A stretch of 64,000 nt of DNA from Rotaria socialis. Lineage: Eukaryota; Rotifera; Eurotatoria; Philodinida; Philodinidae. The notes beneath the pieces are model-generated. The model was not told the origin of the DNA. It did no database searches and saw only the letters and a list, made by a program, of their open reading frames with translations. Each line of letters begins with the position of its first letter. Positions within the stretch are counted from its first letter, which is position 1. The stretch lies in the NCBI GenBank assembly GCA_905331475.1, contig CAJNYU010001567.1:19269-83268 (forward strand). Direction: 5' to 3'. Positions 35,612 through 47,431 of this stretch are shown piece by piece. The translations under genes were made by a program, and so were the position numbers.

Positions 35612-35895
35612 AAGGGAAGATAGAAAGCGTGTGTTCCATTGGTGAAGTAACTATCCAATGAAATTCCAATTCTCGATTTATGTAAAATAAAAATAAAAAT
35701 CATAAAAATAAATTAATAAAAATAAAAATATTTCAATCCGTTAAACCTTTAATTTTTTCGAAGAAGCTGTAAATAACCAATAGTGACAAAGAACTTTAAT
35801 ACCGTGTCTCTAGTCATTCATTCTGTTTATTTGTTTTCATTATTCATTCTTCATTCAAAATAGTCGTGACAGATATTCACATCCACCTATTAAAT

Positions 35896-36958
35896 ATGGA
35901 TTTAAATACATCAATTGGAAATAATAATGGTGCTGTATTGCATGCTGATGCTGCACTCAGTCCAAATGGTCAAGAAAATGTCTCAGACTCTCTTTTGGAT
36001 ACATCAGAAATGGGCGATGAAGCTGATCTTGAAACAATGCGCAAGCGTATAAGAGAAATGGAAGAAGAAGCTGAAAAATTGAAGCAAATGCAACTTGAAG
36101 TAGAAAAACAAATGCAATTGCCAAGTACACCTGGTACACGTAAGATTTATTTTGTTTTGTTTGAAAAATTAAAAAAAATATTTTTATCTATTAATTTTAG
36201 CTACATTTCCAACGATTGAAGAAAAAATGGATGCTGATCAACGATCAGTTTATGTTGGAAACGTATGTTGACGAAAAATAAAATCGTATTCACAATAATT
36301 TTTCTATTTCTATTTTAGGTTGATTATTCAGCAACAGCACAAGAACTTGAAAATCATTTTCATGGTTGTGGTTCTATTCATAGAGTTACTATTTTATGCG
36401 ATAAATTCACTGGCCAACCAAAAGGGTATGATAGCTATAGTTACTTCGTTGATTGTCTATTTTGCAAAGATTCAATAGAATATTAATGAGCTGGGAAACA
36501 CTCTGAAATTTTCAGCCGAGAAGAATTCGTTTTTTACATATGTTATTTTTTACTTTTAGCTTTGCTTATGTTGAATTTTCCGACAAAGAGTCTATACAGA
36601 CTGCTACTGCTCTTGACGATTCATTATTCAAAGGACGTCAGATAAAAGTAAATAAATTTATGAATAAGTTTTCTGTATTTTGTTAACGTGAAAAATTTAG
36701 GTAACTGAAAAACGAACCAATCGTCCTGGTGTATCATCAACTGATCGACCACCTCGTGGTGCACTACGTGGTTTTGGCCGTGGTCGATTTCCACGCGGTG
36801 GTGCTGCCTACATGCCATATGTATCTGCTCCTTATCGAGGCCGTGCTTCTCGACCGTTTTTTCGGTAAGATAAAAGAAAATGATCATTCTAAATAAGTTT
36901 TGTTTTCTTCTCTTCTAGTGGTCGTGGTCGTTCAAGTTATTTTTATTCACCTTATTGA
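35896..36958 (+). CDS. PABPN1: Nuclear poly(A)-binding protein (PABPN1/PABP2)
   Basis: Six exons, 35896-36139, 36201-36262, 36319-36425, 36560-36647, 36701-36864 and 36919-36958, join in phase to 234 aa. The frame is open further upstream but the first ATG is at 35896. The acidic N-terminus is followed by a coiled coil (~residues 50-78, [18 protein letters not shown]), which in the family stimulates poly(A) polymerase. An RRM follows at ~95-170, with RNP2 VYVGNVDYSA and RNP1 KGFAYVEF. The tail is Arg/Gly-rich (GRGRFPRGG... [13 protein letters not shown]), the substrate of arginine methyltransferases. The protein binds growing poly(A) tails in the nucleus and sets their length. The alanine tract of the human protein is absent. 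Confidence 0.96.
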
Positions 36959-37419
36959 AAAGATGAAACTCAACTGAATCGGTTTTGTTCCGTCGTCGTT
37001 CTTCTTCTTCTATTTTCACTAGCACGAAATAGGCTCACAAAAAACCTGTCTTTGGACTACAATTAATGCACACCTGTTTCGTTCGGTGAGAATACATAAT
37101 GTTCTTTTTCTTTGTTTTTCTTTCACTTGTAGCTGTTTTTTGTGCTTATGAATCTATATGTTTACTTCTTCTCATCATCGTGGCAAAAGAAAATTGTTGT
37201 ATAAAAAAAAAGAAAGAAAGAAATATGAAAAGCCACTAAAATCTCTATTTATCATATGGGTTTTACTTAGTCTATTTTCCTTTACTTTTTTCATCATTTG
37301 AGGATTATCAAGCACTAATCGATTTTTCTTTTTATTTAAAAAAAAAGACATAGGGCATTGTCGGCGAATTCTCATGTGGTGGCGACGTCTTGACCTACTA
37401 CATTCGACCTTTCACATTT

Positions 37420-37625
37420 ATCTAAAAAAAAAGAATTTTAAAATTAAAAAAAAAGGAAAAAATTAAATAAAAAAAAGCAAAATAATAAATAAAAAAAGGA
37501 AAAAAAATAAAGATAAAAAGAAAAAAAAATAAAGATAAAAAAGAAGAAGAAAAAAATAAAGATAAAAATAAGCAAAAAATAAATAAAGATAAAAAAAAGG
37601 AAAAAATAATAGTAATAATAAAATG
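37420..37625. repeat. A-rich low-complexity block (AAATAAAGATAAAAA-like)
   Basis: About 200 bp of almost pure A on the plus strand, broken by G and T, with recurrent units such as AAATAAAGATAAAAA. It lies about 500 bp past the PABPN1 stop, possibly in or near its 3' end. Confidence 0.8.
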
Positions 37626-38861
37626 TAACGGTCTTTATACTTCCACGCACAAACAAACTGATGGATATCAATGATAAAAAGTAATGTAATTTCTTGTTTC
37701 TGTTTATTGTCATTCGTTTTTTATGATTTTTATAAGATATTTTTTGAAATATATTTAAACAGTGAATTCCAATACAAGCTCTCTATTGATTATATCACAA
37801 TCAACTAGGGCAGAGTATTTTCTCGCTCTTGTTCGGAAAAGATATTTCTCATGAGGGAACTATTGTCATACGAATATTTATTCACACAGTAACGTAAGTA
37901 ATGGATAATAAAAACGAGATTTTATATTAAGAAATTATTTCTTCATTTTATGAGAGTTCAGCAAAAATACTGTAAACTTTGCTGATGTGTATTTGAGTAA
38001 TGCAAAGAAATATATTATCATTTTGTGGAATTCTCGCTAGTCGTCATGAAAGCATTTGTTTGAATAATTTAGTTTTGCATATTGAAAACAATTTCTCGTT
38101 AACTACGAGCTCACCAGGAAAGCTACACAATTAATATAGTCTTATCGTAGCGGTGTTGAAAGTCTAATTGTCAATTCATCAATCGTTACATCTATGTTTT
38201 GATTGAAGGTCAGAATATTTACATTAAATGAATTTTCTAAATATCTGATGTTTACAACCGTAATAAGTGTATTCGAAACTGCTGATTAATATAGGTTTTT
38301 TTTACTAATGTTTAAGCTCGTTTTTAAAATATCAGTTAGTGTATTAAGTAGAATTGCTTCAGTACAATGTATCGATGACGCGAATTGATATTACAATAGG
38401 ATCAAAAAGTATCGTTTCATGTGACGTCAATTGGCTCGGCAGATGCACATGCGCATGGCTCAAATACAACGAAAAAATTAATCTCCAGAAAAATGGGATG
38501 AGTCATCAATGACGTATTTGACTACGTTCGATGCTTTTCTTTCTAATCGAGCTACTCTGTTGATATTTACAAGAGCTTATGTAGTAAAATTAAACTTGAT
38601 TTAAACAATATATCTTTTCTAATGATTAAGAACTATTTTTTGTTCATCCTATTTTCTCGCAGAGACACAAAAATGAAGTCTTGTGCTGTGGTTATTCTCA
38701 TTGTGAAGAAAAGCATTCCAATATACATAAATGAAGGATATTTTTCGCTTTCTCGAATTGTGAAAGTCTTCCAGAGAAAAAAAACTTACACCGAATATCA
38801 TGTCTTCAATGCAGTTTAGATTTTATATTTACTCCGTTAATTTATTTCAAAAGTTTCGCGT

Positions 38862-38863
<2 letters not shown>

Positions 38864-38945
<82 letters not shown>

Positions 38946-38966
38946 NNNNNNNNNNCCCCCCCCCCC
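38864..38966. other. Assembly gap (10 n) flanked by poly-G and poly-C
   Basis: Roughly 82 consecutive G, then exactly ten n at 38946-38955, then 11 C. The strand-symmetric homopolymers around a fixed-length gap point to an unresolved join rather than real sequence. The true distance between the flanks is unknown. Confidence 0.95.
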
Positions 38967-39445
38967 ATGATATTTATTGTTCGCGATAAAAGCGTGTTTT
39001 TTGTCAAATGTCACGAAATATATGATATTCGATATAAATACACTCGTAGATGCAATCAGTTTACTAGTCAACCATAAAGAAAGGTATGATATTCCTGTGA
39101 GACAAGAAGCATTGGCCAGCTGTCGATAAATAGTCAAAAATATGATCAATCTTTGTTTACGTTAAATTTGCTTTTCTATTTGCCATGAAATACCAATTGC
39201 AAACACAGTCGATCATTTAACGGATATTACTCATTTCACAGGCGTGCCTTTTTTCCAATTAATTAATGCTACATTCTTTATCATGTTGACGTCGTTTTCT
39301 CGCTAAAATCTACAGGTAACTACAACGAAGAAGGTATATGGTTACTTACGAAAGAATATAAATGTATCGACATTAATTCTTACTCACGCATTTATAAATA
39401 TACATTTTTATTCAATAATTCTAATGAGTAATAAATATCTCTAAT

Positions 39446-40306
39446 ATGAAAGCCTTTGAATTATTGTCACATGATGGCCTTCGCATTTCTGCCTTTGATT
39501 GGCCATCTTATGAACATCCCGATTCGCCAACTGCTGTAATTATACTTATTCATGGTGTTGCAGAATACAGCGGCCGATACGAACATGTTGCACACTTTTT
39601 TAATGGAAACAATATGGCAATGGTTTCAATGGATCTTCGCGGACATGGTTTAAGTGAAGGAAAACATGTTTTTATATCAACATCTGAAATCATATTTCAA
39701 GATATGGATTTACTAATAAACGAAGTACGATCACGATATTCATCGTGTCCAGCTATTCTCTACGGACATTCGATGGGTGGAAATTTGGTTTTATCTTATA
39801 CACTCAATCGATATCCGAATGCATCGGACAAATGTCCATATCAAGCTCTAGTTGTGTCGAGTCCTTGGATTCGTCTAGCTGGATATCTGCAACCGCCTCG
39901 TGCTGTTGATGCATTGATTCGAAAAATGGGTCAATTGAGTCCAACTTTAAAATTTCCACTTCGATTCGATCCGTCCATGATATCACGTGATGAAACGACG
40001 ATTCTTGCTTATAACGAGGATCCCCATATACGTCGATCGACAACATTATCACTTGCTCATTCAGTGGGCAGCATGGCAAAAATGCTTGATCGATCATCGT
40101 GTACATTTCATATGCCTGTATTACTTCAACACGGTAGTGCGGATGCAATAACAAGTCATAATGCAAGTTTGAAATTTGCTAATCGAGGAAAAAATATTCA
40201 GTTTAAAAGTTGGAATAATTGTTATCATGAATTACATAATGAACCTGAAAAAGATTATATATTTGGTTTTACATTACGTTGGATTTACGATAAAATTCTA
40301 GACTAG
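39446..40306 (+). CDS. Monoglyceride-lipase-like alpha/beta hydrolase
   Basis: Intron-less, 286 aa. The fold is the serine-aminopeptidase/'hydrolase_4' type of monoacylglycerol lipases and lysophospholipases. The oxyanion region is IHGVAEYSGRY (residues 35-45). The diagnostic MDLRGHGLSEG follows at 62-72, the nucleophile elbow is G107-H-S109-M-G-G, the acid is D233 in HGSADAITS, and the catalytic histidine is H261 in YHELHNEPE. A lid-like helical region lies between 140 and 200. It would hydrolyse monoacylglycerols or lysophospholipids, and probably acts in the cytosol or on membranes because no signal peptide is present. The lack of introns, in a window where most genes have several, leaves open retroposition or horizontal origin. 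Confidence 0.93.
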   Translation: MKAFELLSHDGLRISAFDWPSYEHPDSPTAVIILIHGVAEYSGRYEHVAHFFNGNNMAMVSMDLRGHGLSEGKHVFISTSEIIFQDMDLLINEVRSRYSSCPAILYGHSMGGNLVLSYTLNRYPNASDKCPYQALVVSSPWIRLAGYLQPPRAVDALIRKMGQLSPTLKFPLRFDPSMISRDETTILAYNEDPHIRRSTTLSLAHSVGSMAKMLDRSSCTFHMPVLLQHGSADAITSHNASLKFANRGKNIQFKSWNNCYHELHNEPEKDYIFGFTLRWIYDKILD

Positions 40307-42561
40307 ATAGATAGTTCCTCTTGGAGAGAAATGTATCCTTGTTTTTCTCTGTATTATTTTTCAGTACTACATGTCCTGGAGGCATCTAATTCAAGAGAAG
40401 AAGAAAAAGACATTACTAAATATGACATGTTCTTTTTTTAGTTCTATTTATATAAACAGCAGCTTGCTGCTTTGTACCTACGGGTTTTATTCTAATATTT
40501 ATAGTAGTACTTTCTTTTTTTTGAAATGTCATTTTCTAATGAATTTTTGTTATATCATGCTTTGCATCTATATGAATGTGTCTTCTTGTCTTTCATCAAA
40601 AATAGTTAATAGCATTGGCTAATTGAACATTTGTTGTTTGTCTTTGTTTATTTGTTAATATATTATGTAGAACATGATGATTGAAATGCACTATATATCA
40701 TGATAGAGTTATTTAAAACGACGCCTATAATCATTTTCTGTAGGAAAATCGCACATTGAAAATCAATTGTATTCGAAATATATTTATGAAATGTTTGTTC
40801 GATTTGAAAATCGAAAAGCGTACTCTAGTAACTTAACTGATGTACAATGTTGACACAGAGTTACAATGAGTATTGTAATATTGATGTATAAACAAATGAG
40901 AATCTCACCAAAAAAAAAAGCTACAGCAAAACAGATGCTATCGTACATCGGACATCGAAGGACTCCTTTATTTGATTTTAAGGGAACTCATGTGATTCTC
41001 CTTACAGTTCAATCTAAGGAATCAGAGCGTTTAATTTCTCCAAGAAATCGGAATTTTTTACAATAACTATTGCCTATAAACGTTCTCATACAGGAAAAAA
41101 AACAAGATTAACTATCATCATCGAACCAAAAAATATATTTTGTTTTGTCTCATTTATATTCATTAATGTTGTTTATTCGCAGTATATCGTACAGTATCAT
41201 TAATAGTTCATTATCAACAAACGATTTCGATATCTATGATAAATAACTCTACTGATTTATATTTTTTATCTAAGATAACGAATTTTCTAAAATTTCAGCT
41301 TGCTAATGCAGTATTACAAATTATTTCTTGTATACTATTTAGACCAAATATAGCACTCGATATTTATAAATAGAAAATACATCTCTGACACAATGAGAAC
41401 GCGTAAATAATGCACTTCCTCTTTTTTGTTTTGGACGCAATAACACATTGATACGGAATGTGCGTATCATTCCCTCTGCGCCAACTGCGCCATAAACATA
41501 AAACAAACTATGAACAAAACAAAGCTCTTAACACGAATGTTTATATGAAACATATCAATAAGAATAATATAAATAAACAAATAACGCAAGCACCATAGAA
41601 TGAACTTGTGCATGAATATCATAACATATGTAGCTATTAATTATCTGAGAAAACAAAACAATCTAGAGAAACGAGTTACGATAGACTACTACGACTACAG
41701 TCGGTCGTTACTCGATCCAAATACAAGAGAGAAGAAAGAACAATAGAAGATAAATCTAACAGAACGACTGATATATCTCTTATCCGAAGTTGGTTTGCCG
41801 ATAACGGAGAATCATTTGATGTTAAAAAAAACACTTGGTAATTGCGTATACACATTTATTTTTATCGTCGCTAATGCTATCATTTGGCTGATGGGTTGAG
41901 TATAGTTTTGTTTTATGAGGATCTATTTCTTAAATTTAGTTCTATGCCATAAAAGTAAGTTCATCCGTGTTCTTTTTTGTAATAATAGAAAATTACATGA
42001 AGATAAATTTGCATACCTCGAATTTCTCCACAGGAATGTTTATTTATTGTTCTCATTAATATATGACTTTTAATTGCGACCTTGTTCTTCATCACTCATC
42101 ATTTATAAAAGAAAATACTACTTCATATAAGTGTTGTTTTTCTTTGTTCTTAACAAATATCAACAATCTTTCATTTCGTACCATTGATATTGGCCATATT
42201 CTGATTAGTACAGGACAAATGTTTTGATTTGCTTTTTGTTGTCTTATTAATTTTTCCAATACTAGACACACATACAAAAAAAATCGATGATAGACCTCGA
42301 AAGGTCCTATTAAAAAGCTATATATATATATATATATAAGACACGCAAAAACAACACAAGAGGTGGTTACATTAAGGATCTATCAACTACTAGCAAGGAG
42401 AAAGGAACGATTAGAGATCGTCTACGCTGGTTGATGGCAGATGGTTATTTAGAGGAAAACATAGAAAACTGATTTGTATCATCGGAAGTACTTTCTTTCA
42501 TTGATTTTTAAAAAAGAAATACAAAGTTATGATTCTTTTTCAATTTAATTTTAGTATAATT
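40307..42561. other. Intergenic stretch
   Basis: About 2.2 kb, AT-rich, with an (AT)n run near 42319-42337. No gene or transposon end was recognised. The last part presumably carries the promoter of the 880-aa gene. Confidence 0.45.
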
Positions 42562-45500
42562 ATGGCAACAACACCTAATGAGTTTCTTGAATTCGCAAAA
42601 GAGATGGGCCTTGGACAAATACAACCAACTTCAGTAACACTACCATCACTACCAAATGATAATAATAATAACGGCTGTACATTAACTGGCTTATCTGCAT
42701 TTAGTAATTTGTGTCATCTTATTGAAGATATACATAAATTAAAAACTGAAAATGAACATCTACGTGGTCATTTAGAGTTAATTAATCGTACCGAAAAGTT
42801 TTTATTAAAAGCTGAAGAAAATGATAATCGGGCAGAAAATAAAACAATGCCTTCGACAATATTCATAAATGATCGTGAAGGCGAATTCGATGAAGACAAA
42901 AGTTCAACAGTATCACCTTCGAATTCGTTGAAAATTAAAAAGAAGAACGGCTCATCGAATCAATCACTCTCGAATAGAGAACGGCACGGTACGATAATTT
43001 TTACAGAAATAAAAAGGTCGACTGAAACATAAAAGAAAAATCTTTCGTACACAAGTCCTATGGCAGTGCAAAACTATCTTTTAGCGTACTTGTTTTCATC
43101 GGGTTTATTAGAAAAAAATCTTGATGCCAATGTTTCTGATTTGATACAATGAATCATTTTGCAAAGATTATTATGCATATGAAAAGCAGAAAAAGATTGA
43201 CAACAACAGAAATTTCCTAGTTAATGAAAAATTGCCAAACAGAACGATGTGATACAGAAGCATATGTTACTTGCTCGATGAGAAATATTTCATGAAAAAT
43301 AATCATCTCTTGTATTCTTTTTTTCTAAGGCTATGATTGTGCCCATCATCAGGAAGATTTATCGTCGATGTTAAATATCGATCATAATTTAGGTAATTAT
43401 AAACTTGTCGAACTGATGCTTTTTACTATTATAAATTGTTCTTTTATCAGGCGTACACACTTTAAAAAATTGGAATAGAGTTCGACATGCGTTCACATTT
43501 TCGCTCCGACGAAAAACAAATTCACCGCCGAGTCCTTTACTAGCTCATGTCGATCAAACTATACCTGTTATCAGTATTTCGAATGAAAGCGATGATTACC
43601 ATTCACAACATCCAGCGAAAAAGAAAACAATTAAGGATAAACGACGAGGTCCTTTTGGTGATGATACTGATCAAGATGATGAATATCTTGAATTTAAGAG
43701 AGTTCACAATAAACGAGATCTCTATAGAAATGATATAACAAATTCGCCAAGTAGAGAACGGCAAGAATCATCAACATCAAGTTTATTGAATCGTCTGTCA
43801 ACAGCGCAAGAAGACGATAATTTAATAAGACGAAAACCATCGAAAATCGGTAAATCTATTTTGTATTGTTTTAATTTATTTCGAATTACATGAAAATAGT
43901 TCGTGAGAAATTCAGCAATTTTACTAAATTTTCCAATGAAAAATTCTTTCGATACTACTCTCACGTCTATCACTAGAATTTCAGCCAAGACTTACATATC
44001 AGTTTTCCTATATTGATTAATCATTTGAGTTTACACCAATATAAAAAGTCTCCGTGTATTGAATAAAGTGATTTCGAATAGATTTATCAGCGTCAGCTAG
44101 TATTAGCGAACGTCTAATTATTTTTTTATCAGCAGTGTACTTGAATTCAGTTGAAAATAGAAAATTTCAACTTTCAACTCACAGCGATATATGTGTGAAT
44201 CACGATTCTTCAGAATGCTATTGGTTTAAAAGTTGAAAGTTGAAAATTGAAATTTTCGATTGAATTCAAGTTTCAAGTGTGACATATATATTTCCTATTG
44301 GTAAAGACTATGAAATACATATGTTCACTTGCCTCCCAAGGATTTAACACTCAAGGACGTTCATGATTGATTGTACCTATCAGCATTTATTTTCCAATTT
44401 TCAGCTCATTATCGTCGTAAACTACGTTCAAAACTTGATACAGTTAAAAAACAATTTAGCGATCCAGTCCAATCCTCATCATCACGTTCATTGACTCGTC
44501 CACAAATATCTACATTTGATGAGATTGGTATGTTTCTTTTTTTTAGCATGAAACAGAAAACACGTGTAAAATCTAATTAATAAAATTAGGATCTGGATTG
44601 AATCATGCATTACTTACCGCTAAACTTGCTCCGGCAATGACAAAATCTTATCAGCAGAAAATGCGCGACTGGCACAATATGCAAAAGAGTAATTTTCTAG
44701 TTGACTATCGTCGACAATCGGTTATGAATAAACTTGAACTAAATAATAATAACAATAATTCTCAACGAGGTTCAATCATTTCTACCATACACGAATCATC
44801 CAATGAGCCGACATCATTATCTCCGGATGAATTAGTTCCGCAAATTCAAACAAATCTGTTATCACTGGACCCTATTCTATCGCCAAATCAAAGATCTTTT
44901 CTAGTTCATCAATGGCGTGAAATAATGTCCGAAGAAATTTCTCTTCGTCGTTATCATGAATATTTAAAAGCTAAAATCACACAATTAAAAGAACTTGAAA
45001 CAGAATTAAAATCATTGAAAACAAGTATATTTTGTGCAACCAATCAAGATCATCTTGCCAAACATCATTCAATGTCAAGTATTGAACAATGCGATCAATA
45101 TAATACACAAAGATATTTACCGGAGCGCTGCCGATCATTTCAAACATTAGTATCAATGCCTCATTCATGGATATTAGCTGTACAAAGTGCAGCTTATTCA
45201 GACATATTAGATGGAGCATCAAGAAAAACAACGGAACAAGCAATTGTGTTTAACAAGAAGTTTTTCCATCAGTTGACACATTTTAAAGGCGATCGACAAC
45301 AATTTGAACAAGGTACAATCATCGATTTGCAATCAATGAGTCATTCACAGTGAGTTGTTTTTCTCTAGATTTAAGATTTCCGTAATGTCACTTATCAGGT
45401 TTCTTCATATTGGATTTGAATGAAATCAAATGCATTTTTTTCTTATCGATCTGTAACCAGCATACTCTTGAACCATCATGCTGAGAATTTCTATCCATTC

Positions 45501-47431
45501 CATAGATCGTGATAGACAATTCTTTATAAACAATCGAAAGGTGAAGTTTAAAGGAAAATGATATATCGTGACACTTGGGTGAATCTTTGATAATCGGCAG
45601 ATTTATTTAAAGCGATCTATTTCTTGTTCATCAAGAATTCAGCTAAGAAGTTCACTGTACGATTGTTGAGGGATTTCTATGATCACTAAAATATAGCGAA
45701 GGACATTTTAATGATGGAAAAAATTGTATTTTACTTTCCGAAATTTAATAAAACAAAGTCCCGGCTCGGTATTCGCTACTATTCCTTGTTTTTCTGTTTT
45801 GATCATCAATTAAGGATGTTTGTAAATTCATCAACATAAAGATGTTTCGAACAAAATTTCATCATCCTATCGTCTCTGTAAAGACACCATAAAACTATTG
45901 AAATAGACATTCAGAATCCGACAAATCTTTTAGACCTGCCATCTTTATAACAACAATGTGGAGATTCAATGATTAGTGAGTAAAAATAGTTGCATCTGGC
46001 AAAGAAGATTAGAATCCTTGATTTCACAATGTTGAAAACATAATAAGTCTTATAAGATGACAGTTATGCATGGCAATATTTGTTATTCGATAAGATATTT
46101 TTGACCTGCTGGTGTTAAAATTACATTTTTTTTAATAACAGATGCTATCAAATTTACTAATCAACAGATAATCGTGGTATAGGTGTAGATTTACGTTTTT
46201 GACAAGTGAGCATGGTCGTTTCAATGGAAAACTGATATAGATTCTAGTCATCTTGTGTTCATATTAAGAAGGTGATTAATTTAATAAAGAATATATCCGA
46301 GCGATTGTTCTTCCGAGGGACTATTCGGTACTTATACAATTTAACAAGATATTTCTTGCAGATCTTACTATCGTCACGACTACAGGAACATTAAATATAT
46401 AGGAAAACAAAAATATCCCTTGTCATGTAGATAATTAAAAATTTCTGTGGACGTATTTAACAGAAAGATTTTATTTCAACCATTGTTATCATTGTTGAAA
46501 TCGAAAACAAATGATAATAACTTCGTAGATAAAATTTTAAAATAGTTTGTCTTCTTATAGAACAAATGCTTTACATAAAGAAAATCTCAATGAAAAACAA
46601 CGATCAATTCTGCAACACAAAAGAATGATTTTAAGTCGTGGATGCTTACGTAAATTATCACTTATATTACCAGGTGAAATTCATCAATCGAGTGTTTCTA
46701 CTCCAATGACGCCATTAGAAACAACAATCACTAAATTAGGATCGTCATCTCCTATTGATCTTCTATCGACACCAACAAATAGTGAACCCGAACGGTCAAG
46801 TCTTCCATCATCATCATCAGCAGCACTTAATAAACGTTCAAAACGTTCACGTTTTGATCTAAAAAAAACTATACAGCGAAGTAAAAGTATGTGCATAACA
46901 CAATTTAATTCATGGCTTCAACGCCATCGACAACACCAACAGCAGCAACACGTTTCACCTAAACCTAGACGAAAATCCGCCGTAGATTCAAAACCGACTA
47001 AAGAAATACTATCAACACCGTCAACACCAAAATTACTTGGTTCACCTCGTTTAGCTCGACTTCATCAAAGAATATTCAAGCAAAATACATCACATTCTCC
47101 GCCACCATCATCGCCAGTATCTTTAGAATTACAATCTGTATCATTACCACGATTAACAGAAGTTCATGTGCCCTCACCCGAACCAGTGGACGATTCCGAT
47201 GAACAATTTCAGCAACAACATGAACCTCAAGTTCGTATCTACTTGCCAGCTCGAACACCTTCAATAATTCGTCGCGTACGAATCACCGACAATCCTACGA
47301 TAGCTGATAGTAATTTTAAGCCTCCACCAATGGAAAAAATATCATCGCCAATAGTAACTCGACGACATTTACAATCCGCAATGAAACAAGGAACAACAAA
47401 AGAACAACAATCAACTTGTACAGATCTATGA
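42562..47431 (+). CDS. Large low-complexity/coiled-coil protein, family not recognised
   Basis: Six exons, 42562-42988, 43330-43392, 43451-43849, 44405-44527, 44590-45349 and 46561-47431, join in phase to 880 aa. All junctions are GT..AG. The ATG at 42562 opens MATTPNEFLEFAKEMGLG, followed by a short coiled coil (LIEDIHKLKTENEHLRGHLE, ~54-73). The middle is Ser/Lys-rich. A basic KLRSKLDTVKKQFSDP segment, AKLAPAMTKSYQQKMRDWHN and a helical block LSPNQRSFLVHQWREIMSEE continuing into a coiled coil (ITQLKELETELKSLKTS) look like the conserved core. The last exon is Ser/Pro/Arg-rich with SP/TP phosphorylation-type sites. There is no signal or membrane segment. A cytoskeletal or scaffold role is only a guess. 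Intron 3 holds a MITE and intron 5 is 1.2 kb. Confidence 0.85.
44135..44284. mobile_element. 145-bp MITE family, copy 2 (in an intron)
   Basis: This is the same element as at 5068-5212. It shares TTGAATTCAGTTGAAAATAG, the core GCGATATATGTGTGA(A/G)TCAC, ATTCTTCAGAATGCTA and the right end TTCAAGTTTCAAGTGTGACA. The left terminus has lost about 10 bases of the outer repeat, and a 12-base insertion (AGTTGAAAGTTG-like) lies on the right. It sits inside intron 3 of the 880-aa gene. Confidence 0.9.

Larger units (their letters stand above)
36959..39445. other. Intergenic region with low-complexity DNA and a gap
   Basis: Downstream of PABPN1. It includes the A-rich block and the homopolymer/gap entered separately. 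No gene was recognised; the open frames across the A-rich and G-rich blocks (Phe/Tyr-rich and polyproline) are composition artefacts. Confidence 0.5.

Noticed and set aside
37444-37713. Open frame coding a Phe/Tyr-rich hydrophobic protein
   Set aside because: It is the reverse complement of an A-rich low-complexity block; composition alone explains it.
38847-39149. Open frame with a long polyproline run
   Set aside because: It reads through the poly-G / n gap artefact.
39804-40166. Minus-strand frame of 120 codons
   Set aside because: It is antisense to the monoglyceride-lipase-like gene.
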